From JBAZJN01 sp041651295 (GTDB taxonomy: Bacteria; Patescibacteriota; UBA1384; XYA2-FULL-43-10; CAINNR01), in NCBI GenBank assembly GCA_041651295.1, contig JBAZJN010000013.1, forward strand, positions 1 through 29,581: DNA of 29,581 nucleotides. Reading direction: 5' to 3'. The notes under the pieces are model-generated. The model made no database searches. It was not told the origin of the DNA and saw only the letters and a list, made by a program, of their open reading frames with translations. How positions within the stretch are numbered: the first letter of the stretch is position 1; every line of letters begins with the position of its first letter. The position numbers were made by a program, and so were the translations under genes. Below are positions 8,512-16,479 of the stretch, piece by piece.

Positions 8512-8540
8512 AGTTTAAACTCAAAAAACGCTTTCGTCAA
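8512..8540 (-). promoter_or_regulatory. Promoter-like sequence of the 8095-8478 gene, overlapping a terminator
   Basis: Minus strand TTGACG (8535-8540), 17-bp spacer, TAAACT (8512-8517). The -35 lies within the loop and 3' arm of the terminator that ends the upstream glycosyltransferase operon. A second TATAAT on this strand near 8570 has only a weak -35. Confidence 0.5.
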
Positions 8541-8548
8541 GCGTTTTT
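8523..8548. terminator. Intrinsic terminator after the glycosyltransferase operon
   Basis: A 10-bp stem (AAAAACGCTT/AAGCGTTTTT) with a five-base loop, T-rich on both strands and therefore potentially bidirectional. It lies about 57 nt beyond the stop of the WecG/TagA-type gene. Confidence 0.8.
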
Positions 8549-8604
8549 CTCTTAGCTTTCACCTGTTAGATTATATAATCATCGTCGCAGAACAGTTCAT
8601 CTTT

Positions 8605-9444
8605 TTATTCATATAATTTATGCTTAAAAACTTTCCAAACCAATTTTGGCAATGCACTTTGCCGGCGATAACGTTTTGGTTCAATCATCAATCGCCAGAG
8701 CCACTCTAATCCGATGGCTCGAATAAATTTTGGTGCCCGCTTACGCCTGCCGGCAAGAAAATCAAATGTTCCGCCGACGCCAATACCAATTCTGGCGCCG
8801 GTTTTTACCAAATTTTTTTCCAGCCATAACTCCTCTGCTGGTACGCCATAGGCCACAAAAAGTATATCCGGCTTGTCCTTTTTCATCAATTCCAATATTT
8901 TTGTTTCGTCTTCAGTCTTTGGAGAACCCTCAAATGTGCCAGCAACTTTCATGCCATAAATATCAGTTTGCAGTTTCAGCGCAGCCTGCTCCGGAATAGT
9001 CGGTTCGCCGCCGAGAAGAAAAACTTTCATGTCTTTTTTGACCGCAAGTCGTGATAAGTCCCAAATGTAATCGGAACCGGAAATCCGCTCAGAGATAGGA
9101 TTTTTTAAGTATTTAGGATATAAAACAATTGCTGCTAATGACCAGAGCAGTTTGAAAAAACCGACTAAGTTGCGGGCAAATCTATCTTTGGGCAAAGACA
9201 ATGATAAAAACTTTGCTGCCCAAAGAATACCGATTCCGTCAGCAAAGTTTATGGTTGAATTCGAGAGCATATCGAAAACTTTTTTGTCATTTAATGCCAA
9301 ATACATAAATTCAGCATTAACAGTGGCAATAAAAATTGGTTTTTTCGCTTGGAGTTTCTGTTCAACAAATCTAACCGATTGTTCACGAGTAAAGCTGTCA
9401 ATTGGAATACCGAGAATATTAATTTTTTTTCTGGAAATCTTCAT
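8605..9444 (-). CDS. WecG/TagA/CpsF-family glycosyltransferase
   Basis: A 279-residue glycosyltransferase (GT26 type) that should add a sugar such as N-acetylmannosamine(uronate) to an undecaprenyl-linked intermediate at the membrane. Family hallmarks: TVNAEFMYLAL, NFADGIGILWAAKFL, RISGSDYIWDLSRLA, FLLGGEP, FVAYGVPAEELWL, GVGGTFDFLAGRRKRAP and GLEWLWRLMIEPKRYRR. I start at the ATG at 9444, which begins MKISRKKINILGIPID; a longer reading frame to 9552 only adds a lysine-rich shadow of the preceding gene. It overlaps the end of the upstream GT4 gene by 26 nt, so the three glycosyltransferases form one operon, presumably for a cell-surface polysaccharide or teichoic-acid-like polymer. Confidence 0.88.
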   Translation of the reverse strand: MKISRKKINILGIPIDSFTREQSVRFVEQKLQAKKPIFIATVNAEFMYLALNDKKVFDMLSNSTINFADGIGILWAAKFLSLSLPKDRFARNLVGFFKLLWSLAAIVLYPKYLKNPISERISGSDYIWDLSRLAVKKDMKVFLLGGEPTIPEQAALKLQTDIYGMKVAGTFEGSPKTEDETKILELMKKDKPDILFVAYGVPAEELWLEKNLVKTGARIGIGVGGTFDFLAGRRKRAPKFIRAIGLEWLWRLMIEPKRYRRQSALPKLVWKVFKHKLYE

Positions 9445-10540
9445 ATTTTTCTTCAATAAACTTTTTGAATTCTTTTTCAAAAACTTCAACGGAAAATTTT
9501 CTAGCTTGTGTCTTGCAATCTTCCGTCTTGTATCTGTAATATTTTTTTTCAAATTCGGCTAGCGTTTCAATCAAATCGCTTGGGCTATCGGTGCTGGAAA
9601 AAAATTCTCCGGTTTTTCCGGCGACAACTGTCTCAGTCGCACCGCCAACGCCCAAAGCAATTACCGGTCTGCCAGCGGCCATGGCCTCAACCGGCGTCAG
9701 GCCAAAATCATCTTCCCCGGGAAAAATAAAAGCCTTGCAGGTTGATAAATATTTGTTTCGTTCACTGTCTGATTGCCAGCTCAAAAATTTTATATTACTG
9801 TTTGTTATCTCTTTCAGCCGCTTCTCATCGCCACCTTCGCCAATAATGTAGAGTGGCAGTTTTAATTTATTAAAGGCTTCTATTGCCAAATCAATATTCT
9901 TGTATTGGGTCAGCCGTGAAACTATTAAATAGAAATCTTTGGCTGGTTTTTGATTTTTTAGCAACTCATCAATTTCAGTCGGAGGATATATTACTATTGA
10001 ATCTTGCTGGTAATATTTTTTAATTCTTCTTGATACGTTTTTCGAAATGGCAATCCAAAAATTAGTTCTTTTTGAGGCATAAAAATCCCAAATCCTGAGT
10101 TTAGACAGAAGTGATCTGATATAAAATCCGATCGGACCAAAACCAATATTATTTTCTTTGAGGTAGTTCGCAGACCAATCCCAGAGATACCGCGTCGGAG
10201 AATAACAGTAAGTTATATGGAGTTGATTCGGCTTGGTTATTACTCCATGGGCAAAGGAGTTTGATGAAGAAATTACAAGATCAAATTCTCTCAAATCCAT
10301 TTTTTCAATGGCTTTTGGGTATTTGGATAACAAAAATCTTGAACGCTTGCGAATAAATGCCGGGTATTTTTGCAAATACGACGGTCGAATATCACAATCA
10401 CTAAACATGCCCTTCGTTCCGGACTGATCATAAAGGAGAGTATATATTGGCGCGTCCGGGAAAATTTTGTGCATTACTAAAAGAACCCGCTCGGCGCCAC
10501 CAACCTTAGTCAGATAATCATGAACTATCGCAACTTTCAT
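9419..10540 (-). CDS. GT4-family glycosyltransferase (mannosyltransferase-like)
   Basis: A 373-residue GT-B fold retaining glycosyltransferase. The N-terminal half starts MKVAIVHDYLTKVGGAERVL, the usual acceptor-side glycine loop. The C-terminal donor domain shows FYLIVSRLTQYKNIDLAIEAF, the GEGGDEKRL loop, and the nucleotide-sugar signature FPGEDDFGLTPVEAMAAGRPVIAL with the paired glutamates of the EX7E-like motif. The HxxxSPTRYLWD-like stretch (YCYSPTRYLWDWS) is typical of WbaZ-like mannosyltransferases, but the sugar is not certain. It overlaps both neighbours, 4 nt with the upstream GT4 gene and 26 nt with the WecG/TagA gene. Confidence 0.88.
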   Translation of the reverse strand: MKVAIVHDYLTKVGGAERVLLVMHKIFPDAPIYTLLYDQSGTKGMFSDCDIRPSYLQKYPAFIRKRSRFLLSKYPKAIEKMDLREFDLVISSSNSFAHGVITKPNQLHITYCYSPTRYLWDWSANYLKENNIGFGPIGFYIRSLLSKLRIWDFYASKRTNFWIAISKNVSRRIKKYYQQDSIVIYPPTEIDELLKNQKPAKDFYLIVSRLTQYKNIDLAIEAFNKLKLPLYIIGEGGDEKRLKEITNSNIKFLSWQSDSERNKYLSTCKAFIFPGEDDFGLTPVEAMAAGRPVIALGVGGATETVVAGKTGEFFSSTDSPSDLIETLAEFEKKYYRYKTEDCKTQARKFSVEVFEKEFKKFIEEKYEDFQKKN

Positions 10541-11625
10541 TTTGACTCCAACACTTTAAGAGTGGCGCGGGCGCAAGTTTCCCAACTGTATTTTGAAAGT
10601 TCCGAATTTCCAGCCTTGATTAATTTTGATTTAAGATCTGGTTTGTTAATTATCTGACTCATGGCGGCTGCAATTTCAAATGGTTTTTTCGGATTGACTA
10701 AAATTGCGCCGTGGCCGGCTACCTCTGGCATACTGGAAATTTTTGAGGTAACTACCGGGATTCCGGCGACGAATGCTTCAAGAATCGGGTAACCAAATCC
10801 TTCGAATAGCGATGGAAAAGCAAATAACTCGGCTTTTTTATTCAAAAGATCCCGGTCGGCGTCGGAAATAAAGCCGGTTTCGACAATATCATCCGAAAAT
10901 TTTGAAGCCTCGATTTCCTTTTTGATTTCTTCGTAACCATATCCGGGTTTTCCGACCAAAACCAACCGATGATTGATCCTTCTCTCTGATCGCAGCATTT
11001 CATAGGCTTTGACAAGATTGACAAGGTTTTTTTTGCTCTCAAGACGTCCGACAAATAGTATATACGGCGACTCAGAAATGTCTCTGATTTTTTCACTGGC
11101 AGTCCCGCCGCTTGATTCAGAATTAAATCCCATCGGCACAAAACAGATCATTTTTTCGTCAACTTTATAGTATTTTTTTAAATCGGAAGAAGTCGATTTC
11201 GAATATACTATAATGCTGGCATTCTTCTTAATTGCCCGACGAATTCCCAGGTCATGTAAGCGGATTTCCTTGGACGAGTAAGCCTCGGGGTAATATTTCC
11301 AGGCTAGATCGTGAATTGTGGTAACGGCATGTTTGGGAGTAAACGGTGGCAAAATATGAGACGGTACAAAAAGAACATCCGGTTTATTACTTATCATCTC
11401 CAGAGAAAGACCAATCTGGGTCCAGAGTTTTCTGCGGTTGATAATTACTACTTTGAAATTTTTCGGTAAATTATCAAAGCTACTGTCGTAGTTTGGTCCG
11501 ACATAGAGACAATAACTATTTTTTTTATCGACTTTGGCCAAAGCAAAAATTAAGTCCCGGCTATATTTTTCCGTGCCGGTTTTCTGTTTGGTTATCGCTC
11601 TCGAGGCGTCAATTCCAATGATCAT
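10537..11625 (-). CDS. GT4-family glycosyltransferase
   Basis: A 362-residue GT-B glycosyltransferase. N-terminus MIIGIDASRAITKQKTGTEKY carries the acceptor glycine loop; TTIHDLAWKYYPE is the usual second N-domain motif; the donor domain has ILFVGRLESKKNLVNLVKAYE and the EX7E-like FPSLFEGFGYPILEAFVAGIPVVTS. It resembles WbnK/mannosyl- or rhamnosyl-transferases of O-antigen clusters; the donor is not predictable. It is first gene of the three-gene operon. A possible minus-strand promoter lies upstream (TTTACA, 19 bp, TATAAA), with a longer than ideal spacer. Confidence 0.88.
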   Translation of the reverse strand: MIIGIDASRAITKQKTGTEKYSRDLIFALAKVDKKNSYCLYVGPNYDSSFDNLPKNFKVVIINRRKLWTQIGLSLEMISNKPDVLFVPSHILPPFTPKHAVTTIHDLAWKYYPEAYSSKEIRLHDLGIRRAIKKNASIIVYSKSTSSDLKKYYKVDEKMICFVPMGFNSESSGGTASEKIRDISESPYILFVGRLESKKNLVNLVKAYEMLRSERRINHRLVLVGKPGYGYEEIKKEIEASKFSDDIVETGFISDADRDLLNKKAELFAFPSLFEGFGYPILEAFVAGIPVVTSKISSMPEVAGHGAILVNPKKPFEIAAAMSQIINKPDLKSKLIKAGNSELSKYSWETCARATLKVLESK

Positions 11626-11760
11626 TTAAAATAATTTCTCGGTTTATTGCTATTTAAAATGTCACTAACCATTTTATTGGTGTCAGTCGCTTTGTTTCAA
11701 ACGTTTATACTTTCCGGTAATTTCGGATTGTAAACCTCTGGGTTTGACATTTTCTCCCTA

Positions 11761-11789
11761 TTGACAAAATCTGTTTTGCTTGATATACT
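11761..11789 (+). promoter_or_regulatory. Consensus promoter on the plus strand with direct repeats over the -10
   Basis: TTGACA (11761-11766), 17-bp spacer, TATACT (11784-11789). A direct repeat TGCTTGATA at 11777-11785 and 11791-11799 brackets the -10, as an operator might. There is no plus-strand protein gene downstream; it drives only the short hairpin transcript described next. The gene-free stretch 11626-11848 holds this promoter, that transcript and the possible promoter of the glycosyltransferase operon. Confidence 0.7.
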
Positions 11790-11795
11790 TTGCTT

Positions 11796-11855
11796 GATAA
11801 ATCTCCGGCCAGAAGTTTCCATACTTCACCTAGGCGGGGGATTTTATTTTATTCT
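11796..11855 (+). ncRNA. Candidate small hairpin RNA converging on the 11849-12259 gene
   Basis: Starting from the plus-strand promoter, the first about 50 nt form one imperfect hairpin: AATCTCC (11800-11806) with GGGGATT (11837-11843), then GCC/GGC, then GAAG/CTTC around an 8-base loop, followed by a T-rich tract (TTTATTTTATT). It can be read as a minimal small RNA or as a promoter with an immediate terminator. Its 3' end meets the 3' end of the minus-strand gene at 11849, so read-through would make antisense RNA to that gene. Ends are inferred. Confidence 0.45.
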
Positions 11856-12259
11856 ACAGGGAAACAGGACATAAAATATTTTCTTTTGCTGATTTTATTT
11901 TCCTTGATTTGAACGATAAATAATTCACCGGTTTTTAGTTGGCCCGAAAAGCGATAAAAAATTTCTGATTTCTTGTTTGGATTGTTTTTGATCACTGGTA
12001 TACATGTAGAATTTTTGATCGTGTCAATTGCGGCAGTAAATAACTTCAGCCTTTTAAATCTTTCTTTCGGTGATTTGCTTTTTAAGTGATCCCAGAAAAA
12101 ATCAAAGAATATCTTATCCTTTTTAAAATACTTACTTCGAACATAAGGTTTTCTTTTAGTTAATTTCTCAATCTGATGATAAATTTTCCATGCTGACTTT
12201 GAAATTTCCCCTAAATTTGACCCAGGAAGCTTATTTATTTTTGTTTTATATGGAATCAT
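11849..12259 (-). CDS. Small basic protein, possibly a BECR-fold (PBECR-like) nuclease
   Basis: A 136-residue, lysine-rich protein. The C-terminal two thirds contain a pattern I associate with Barnase-EndoU-ColicinE5/D-RelE-like proteins of CPR genomes: FFDFFWDHLKSKSPKERFKRLK, then AAIDTIKNS, NPNKKSEIFYRFSG, and a final strand LFIVQIKENKISKRKYFMSCFP (quoted here as LFIVQIKENK and KYFMSCFP). This assignment is from memory of the pattern and is tentative; no catalytic residue can be proven by eye. I start at the ATG at 12259, four nt after the mreB stop; the longer frame to 12328 is inside mreB. It is last gene of murA-mreB. No antitoxin-like protein gene is next to it. Confidence 0.55.
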   Translation of the reverse strand: MIPYKTKINKLPGSNLGEISKSAWKIYHQIEKLTKRKPYVRSKYFKKDKIFFDFFWDHLKSKSPKERFKRLKLFTAAIDTIKNSTCIPVIKNNPNKKSEIFYRFSGQLKTGELFIVQIKENKISKRKYFMSCFPVE

Positions 12260-12263
12260 CTTA

Positions 12264-13271
12264 TTATTCTCTTGCCCATAAAACCGACTTTTTGAAAGCG
12301 TCCAAATGCTCAACGGCAATACCCGCACCCTTTACCACACAGGTTTCCGGATTCTCAGCAATTTGGCACGGAACACCGGTAACCTTGGTTAGAAGTGTGT
12401 CAATATTGCGCAAGAGTGCTCCCCCACCGGTGACGATAATACCCTTGTCCATGACATCCGATGCTAATTCTGGTGGAGTATGTTGAAGAACACTTTTTAC
12501 AGTATTTATTATTTCCAATAAAGGCGCCTTGATAGCTTTAACAATGTCTTCGGCACTGATAATAATGCTCTCCGGCAAGCCGGTGATTCCATTAGATCCC
12601 GAAACCTCCATTTTCATTTCTTTTTTCGGCTCGATGGCGCTGCCGATCCGTTTTTTAATTTCTTCGGCTGTTTGCTCGCCGATAATTAAGTTATATTTCT
12701 TTCGAACATAAGCGGAAATTCCGAGATCGATCTTATTTCCACCGGCCCTGGCACTAGAGGCGGCAATAACGTCGCCAAGAGCGATAACGGCAACCTCTGT
12801 AGTACCTCCTCCGATGTCGATTATCATATTACCTGATGGAGTGGCGATAGGAATGCCGGCACCAAGAGCGGCGGCAATTGGTTGTTTAATCAAGTATGCC
12901 TGCTTGGCTCCGGCTGAAAGCGTAGCATCAATCACGGCTCGCCTTTCTGTTGATGTTATTCCGACTGGAACTGCAATCATAACTTCCGGCTTACCGAAAC
13001 GGATTTTGCCGCTAACCTGGTTGATAAAATAACGCAGCATTGTTTCAGAAATATGATAGTTGGCGATGACGCCGTCTTTTAGCGGATGGGCAGCCACAAT
13101 GCTTTCAGGCGTCCGGCCGATCATTTTTTTTGCTTCGGCACCAATGGCAACTATTTGATTGTTCTCGACTTGCATGGCAACAACCGAGGGCTCGTTAATT
13201 ACAATGCCTTTTTTTGGCAAATAGACCAAAATATTGGTAGTTCCTAAGTCAATAGCTATGCGCTTGGCCAT
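12264..13271 (-). CDS. mreB: Rod-shape determining protein MreB
   Basis: A 335-residue actin-fold ATPase that forms filaments under the membrane and guides cell-wall synthesis. Visible: phosphate-1 loop IAIDLGTTNILVY at the N-terminus, INEPSVVA, HPLKDGVIANY, the phosphate-2 motif MIIDIGGGTTEVAVI, and the adenosine motif IIVTGGGALLRNIDTLL near the C-terminus. Length matches the family. Its ATG shares one base with the stop of murA (TGATG), so the two are translationally coupled. No mreC or mreD follows, unlike the classic mreBCD cluster. Confidence 0.96.
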   Translation of the reverse strand: MAKRIAIDLGTTNILVYLPKKGIVINEPSVVAMQVENNQIVAIGAEAKKMIGRTPESIVAAHPLKDGVIANYHISETMLRYFINQVSGKIRFGKPEVMIAVPVGITSTERRAVIDATLSAGAKQAYLIKQPIAAALGAGIPIATPSGNMIIDIGGGTTEVAVIALGDVIAASSARAGGNKIDLGISAYVRKKYNLIIGEQTAEEIKKRIGSAIEPKKEMKMEVSGSNGITGLPESIIISAEDIVKAIKAPLLEIINTVKSVLQHTPPELASDVMDKGIIVTGGGALLRNIDTLLTKVTGVPCQIAENPETCVVKGAGIAVEHLDAFKKSVLWARE

Positions 13272-14560
13272 CAGTCTATCCTTCTGATATCTGCCCCCAA
13301 GACTTGTAAACGTTTATCAAATGATTCATATCCGCGATCAACGTACTCAATATTATCAATAATCGATTCTCCTTCGGCGCAAAGGGCGGCAATCACAAGA
13401 GCGGCTCCGCCACGAAGGTCTGAACATTCAATTTCCTTGCCGTGGAGTTTTGTTGGACCGTTTATTACAATAATATGCGGGTTTTCAACTGAAATATCAG
13501 CGCCCATACCGTCCAGCCACTTAACGTAGTCAAATCGTGAATCAAAAATTGTTTCGAACATTCTGGTTCGGCCTTCAGCTTGGGTCAGAAGTACGGCAAA
13601 CGGAGATTGTAAATCGGTTGGAAATCCGGGATAAGGCCGGGTATCAATCCATTTTACATTTGGTGCGACTAACTTGGATTTTTGATCAACTATCATATTA
13701 AACCACTTGCCGTTAGCTTTGATTTCGTAGTCAATATTGATTAGCTTAAATTTATTCAATACCAGTGACAAATGGTCGGGAATGATATTTTCGATCTCAA
13801 CGCGACCACCGCAGACCGCAGCAGCAATTGCAATAGTACCGGCCTCGATTCTGTCAGGCATAACTTCATATTCAACCGAATGTAGTGATTTTACGCCGGT
13901 AACTTCAATTGTATGAGTTCCGGCACCGGAAATTTTGGCCCCGGCTTGATTAAGAAAATTGGCTAAATCGGCAATTTCGGGTTCACAGGCGGCAATATCG
14001 ATTACTGTTTTGCCTTCACGCAGTACAGCAGCCATAATGACATTTTCAGTTGTCGTAACGGACATTTCTTCCAGCGTAATTTTCTTATCGCCCTTGCGGT
14101 AATTATCGCCACTTTCGAGACTGTATTTAGTATTTACTTCATTGGCTTTAACATTTATTCCCAAATCTGAGAACGCTTTGAGATGAAAATCGATTGGGCG
14201 AGATCCGATTAAACAGCCGCCAGGTTCGGAAAAATTAGCTTTGCCGAATTTTGAAAGTAGTGGTCCGATAATTACAACTGATCCACGCAGTTTTCTCACC
14301 GGCTCTTCATCTGGTGACCAAGAATTCACATTGCTGCTATCAATCGTAAGAGTATTTTCATCAAAAAAGACTTTTGCTCCCAAACTTTCAATAACTTCTA
14401 TCATTCTAAAAATATCCAAGATTCTTGGAACATTTTTCAGAATAACCTTGTTTTCAACCATAACAGCTGCCGCGATCATCTTTAAGGCGGCGTTTTTTGC
14501 GCCTGAAACTCTGAATTTACCATTTAATTTTTTGCCCCCAACCACTTTGAATTTCGCCAT
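13271..14560 (-). CDS. murA: UDP-N-acetylglucosamine 1-carboxyvinyltransferase (MurA)
   Basis: A 429-residue enzyme that transfers enolpyruvate from PEP to UDP-GlcNAc, the first committed step of peptidoglycan synthesis. The substrate lysine lies in SGAKNAALK (Lys22) and the catalytic, fosfomycin-sensitive cysteine is present in PGGCLIGSRPIDFH (Cys116). Other family stretches are MPDRIEAGT, YPGFPTDLQSP and EGRTRMFETIFDSRF. I choose the ATG at 14560 with AAGGAG just upstream, instead of an ATG 21 nt earlier that precedes that RBS. Coupled to mreB by a one-base overlap. Confidence 0.96.
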   Translation of the reverse strand: MAKFKVVGGKKLNGKFRVSGAKNAALKMIAAAVMVENKVILKNVPRILDIFRMIEVIESLGAKVFFDENTLTIDSSNVNSWSPDEEPVRKLRGSVVIIGPLLSKFGKANFSEPGGCLIGSRPIDFHLKAFSDLGINVKANEVNTKYSLESGDNYRKGDKKITLEEMSVTTTENVIMAAVLREGKTVIDIAACEPEIADLANFLNQAGAKISGAGTHTIEVTGVKSLHSVEYEVMPDRIEAGTIAIAAAVCGGRVEIENIIPDHLSLVLNKFKLINIDYEIKANGKWFNMIVDQKSKLVAPNVKWIDTRPYPGFPTDLQSPFAVLLTQAEGRTRMFETIFDSRFDYVKWLDGMGADISVENPHIIVINGPTKLHGKEIECSDLRGGAALVIAALCAEGESIIDNIEYVDRGYESFDKRLQVLGADIRRID

Positions 14561-14605
14561 ATTCTCCTTCGAAAATCCCAAACCACAATAAACAAATCAC
14601 AAACA

Positions 14606-14644
14606 TTTGAACTTTGAAATTTGAAATTTGTTTGAAATTTGGAA
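14606..14644. repeat. AT-rich heptamer repeat (TTTGAAA)
   Basis: About five degenerate copies of TTTGAAA between the divergent murA and PEGA genes. Similar AT-only repeats (AAATTTTAA) occupy the nusA-clpC gap near 6519-6549. Such simple AT repeats are common in intergenic DNA of CPR genomes; I see no gene in them. Confidence 0.6.
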
Positions 14645-14667
14645 ACTGGATTTTGTGATTTTATTAT
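14639..14667 (+). promoter_or_regulatory. Promoter-like sequence of the PEGA gene
   Basis: TTGGAA (14639-14644), 17-bp spacer, TATTAT (14662-14667), about 44 nt before the gene start. Confidence 0.4.
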
Positions 14668-14710
14668 ACCTCTGTTTTACATTTTTTTCAAGAAGAGTTA
14701 CAATCATTTT

Positions 14711-15439
14711 ATGATGGAATATAAACACAAACCGCGACCGGAACGACTGCGAGAAATTATAATCGGTCAGACATTGGTGACGCTTTTAATTGTCGCTATT
14801 ACAATATACTTGGTTTTTCTCGGGCTTGGATACAAAATTAATTGGACCACCAAGTCTATTGAGCATACCGGAATTCTGTATTTATCATATATACCTAAGG
14901 ATGCTAATGTTAACATATCCGGAACAGATTACACGAAAAATTCTCCATTTTCAGTTTCCTTGCTGCCTGGAGATTATACAGCTAAAGTCAGCAAAGAAGG
15001 CTATCGCGACTGGGAGCACAATACAAAAATTATTGCTGATCGAGTTATCTCTTTTAAAAATATTATTTTATTCAAGACTGATCCGACAGCGGAGCAGATT
15101 ACCGATCAAGATACCATCAATTCAATAAACGCACCGTATGACATTTTGGTTCGGAATCCAAAAGGAGATTTGGATTTTAACGACTATGAAATCTGGCATG
15201 GCGATCAATTAGTCACCAGGTTTTCGACAAAAATACACGGAGTTATCTGGTATCCAGGATCAGAATACATTGCTTTTCAGCAGGGTAATCAAATACGAGT
15301 AATCGAAAAAGACGGCAGTAATGACACCTTGCTCATAACATTAATTTCTGATAGCCCAACGAATTTTATCTTTAGCTGGGAAGGATCAACATTACTATTT
15401 AAAGACGGAGAACTTTACAAGAAAGCAATAATTAATTAA
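14711..15439 (+). CDS. PEGA-domain membrane-anchored protein
   Basis: A 242-residue protein with a short basic N-terminus (HKPRPERLRE), one membrane segment (about residues 20-41, GQTLVTLLIVAITIYLVFLG) and an extracellular part. The first outside domain (about 55-115) has the PEGA-like pattern GILYLSYIPKDANVNISG ... TKNSPFSVSLLPGDYTAKVSKEGYRDW, a beta-sandwich found in surface proteins. The remaining part (about 125-242) looks like a partial beta-propeller (WYPGSEYIAFQQGNQIRVIEKDG, FSWEGSTLLFKDGELYK). I start at the first of two adjacent ATGs; no strong RBS is visible. Likely a cell-envelope protein; the function is unknown. It converges on the sortase gene. Confidence 0.8.
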   Translation: MMEYKHKPRPERLREIIIGQTLVTLLIVAITIYLVFLGLGYKINWTTKSIEHTGILYLSYIPKDANVNISGTDYTKNSPFSVSLLPGDYTAKVSKEGYRDWEHNTKIIADRVISFKNIILFKTDPTAEQITDQDTINSINAPYDILVRNPKGDLDFNDYEIWHGDQLVTRFSTKIHGVIWYPGSEYIAFQQGNQIRVIEKDGSNDTLLITLISDSPTNFIFSWEGSTLLFKDGELYKKAIIN

Positions 15440-15452
15440 ATAGACAATTATT
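15427..15452. terminator. AT-only hairpin between convergent genes
   Basis: AATAATT (15427-15433) pairs with AATTATT (15446-15452) around a 12-base loop. It overlaps both stop codons of the convergent PEGA and sortase genes and could act weakly in both directions. The all-AT stem makes this uncertain. Confidence 0.3.
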
Positions 15453-16215
15453 TGATTCCCGATGGTATAGAAACGCGGCCGGTTGAGCCGACGTTTTTAT
15501 TTAGTCCGGGATCCGGAATTATTTGTTGTGCCTGAACAATTAACCGATTTAAATTGGTTCCCACCGGAGTGCAAGTCATGAGGGTCAAGATACTGACAGT
15601 GGAGTCTGATTTTAATACGGATGTGTCTGACGGATCGACGACAAAAATATTATTTACCCGATAGATATAGTTGGTTCTAAGATACCTAATCTGAACCAGA
15701 TCGCCGACTACAACATTGGATAATAGGGCAAATATCGAATTGTATTGGCTTTTTACCCACGGATAGTTTGAGCTATGGCCGGTAATAAAAACATTGCCAA
15801 TTTCACCGGGTTTCGATGTATTTTTGATCTGAATTACGCCATTTTTAAGATTACTGCTAACGGGCTTTTCACTATTCTCGACATCGAATGTAATAGGTGC
15901 CTTAACATTAACGCTTTCAATAAATATCGAATTATCTGAGATCTCCGGTAAGGCGGATGTGCCAGACGAAGTTGAACCGCTTTGGATTTTTACCACCGCA
16001 TCTTGGAGTTTGTGTGACTCGACTCCGAATTCATCCTGGTACCACCAGGCAATTTTTTTATTAACCGCTGAAAAGTTTAGAACGTAAGCAATCAGCAAAA
16101 AAAAGCTAATAAAAACAGCTAAAAAGGAAATGATAATTGCTAGCAAGTTTCGTTTTTTAAATCTGGAAGAAATAAATATTTTTTCCAGATCTTCTTCAGT
16201 TAGTTTATGTTTCAT
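15448..16215 (-). CDS. Sortase family transpeptidase
   Basis: A 255-residue membrane-anchored cysteine transpeptidase that should cut sorting signals and attach surface proteins. There is an N-terminal membrane segment (about 22-46). The catalytic triad is visible: His147 in TGHSSN, Cys215 in TLMTCTPVGT and Arg224 in NLNRLIV. The TLxTCxPxGT pattern is usual for class D/E-like sortases, but the class is not certain. A linker rich in Ser/Thr (residues 78-90) joins anchor and catalytic domain. I use the ATG at 16215; a GTG three codons earlier is an alternative. No LPxTG-type substrate is apparent in this window. It begins 14 nt after the tRNA-Leu 3' end and may be cotranscribed with it. Confidence 0.9.
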   Translation of the reverse strand: MKHKLTEEDLEKIFISSRFKKRNLLAIIISFLAVFISFFLLIAYVLNFSAVNKKIAWWYQDEFGVESHKLQDAVVKIQSGSTSSGTSALPEISDNSIFIESVNVKAPITFDVENSEKPVSSNLKNGVIQIKNTSKPGEIGNVFITGHSSNYPWVKSQYNSIFALLSNVVVGDLVQIRYLRTNYIYRVNNIFVVDPSDTSVLKSDSTVSILTLMTCTPVGTNLNRLIVQAQQIIPDPGLNKNVGSTGRVSIPSGIK

Positions 16216-16229
16216 AAAATTCACTATTG

Positions 16230-16316
16230 TGGTGCCGCGGGAGAGAATCGAACTCTCATGATATTGCTATCGCAGGATTTTGAGTCCTGTGCGTCTACCA
16301 ATTCCGCCACCGCGGC
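16230..16316 (-). tRNA. tRNA-Leu (anticodon CAA)
   Basis: An 87-nt class II tRNA. The 7-bp acceptor stem GCCGCGG/CCGCGGC is perfect and the 3' ACCA is encoded. The anticodon stem CAGGA/TCCTG encloses the loop CTCAAAA, giving anticodon CAA, which reads UUG. A long variable arm (GCGATAGCAATATCAT region) and the T arm GAGAG-TTCGATT-CTCTC agree with tRNA-Leu. Confidence 0.95.
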
Positions 16317-16349
16317 GCATAGCTACTTGACCGTAAATATAACGTATAG

Positions 16350-16378
16350 ATTTTATCATTTATGATAAGTTTTTACAA
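16350..16378 (-). promoter_or_regulatory. Promoter-like sequence of tRNA-Leu
   Basis: Minus strand TTGTAA (16373-16378), 17-bp spacer, TAAAAT (16350-16355), ahead of the tRNA 5' end at 16316. Confidence 0.5.
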
Positions 16379-16408
16379 GCAAAAAGACTTCTGTGTTTAG
16401 GTGATTTA

Positions 16409-16417
16409 TGATATAAT
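16409..16417 (+). promoter_or_regulatory. Extended -10 promoter of the M23 peptidase gene
   Basis: TGA-TATAAT at 16409-16417 forms an extended -10; the -35 region is weak (TTCTGT at 17 bp). It leaves a leader of about 55 nt before the GTG start. Confidence 0.5.
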
Positions 16418-16479
16418 CACGAGTGACTGATCAGCTACATCAGTAGTTGATAGCACACCTTCAACAAGGAGTGTATAAG

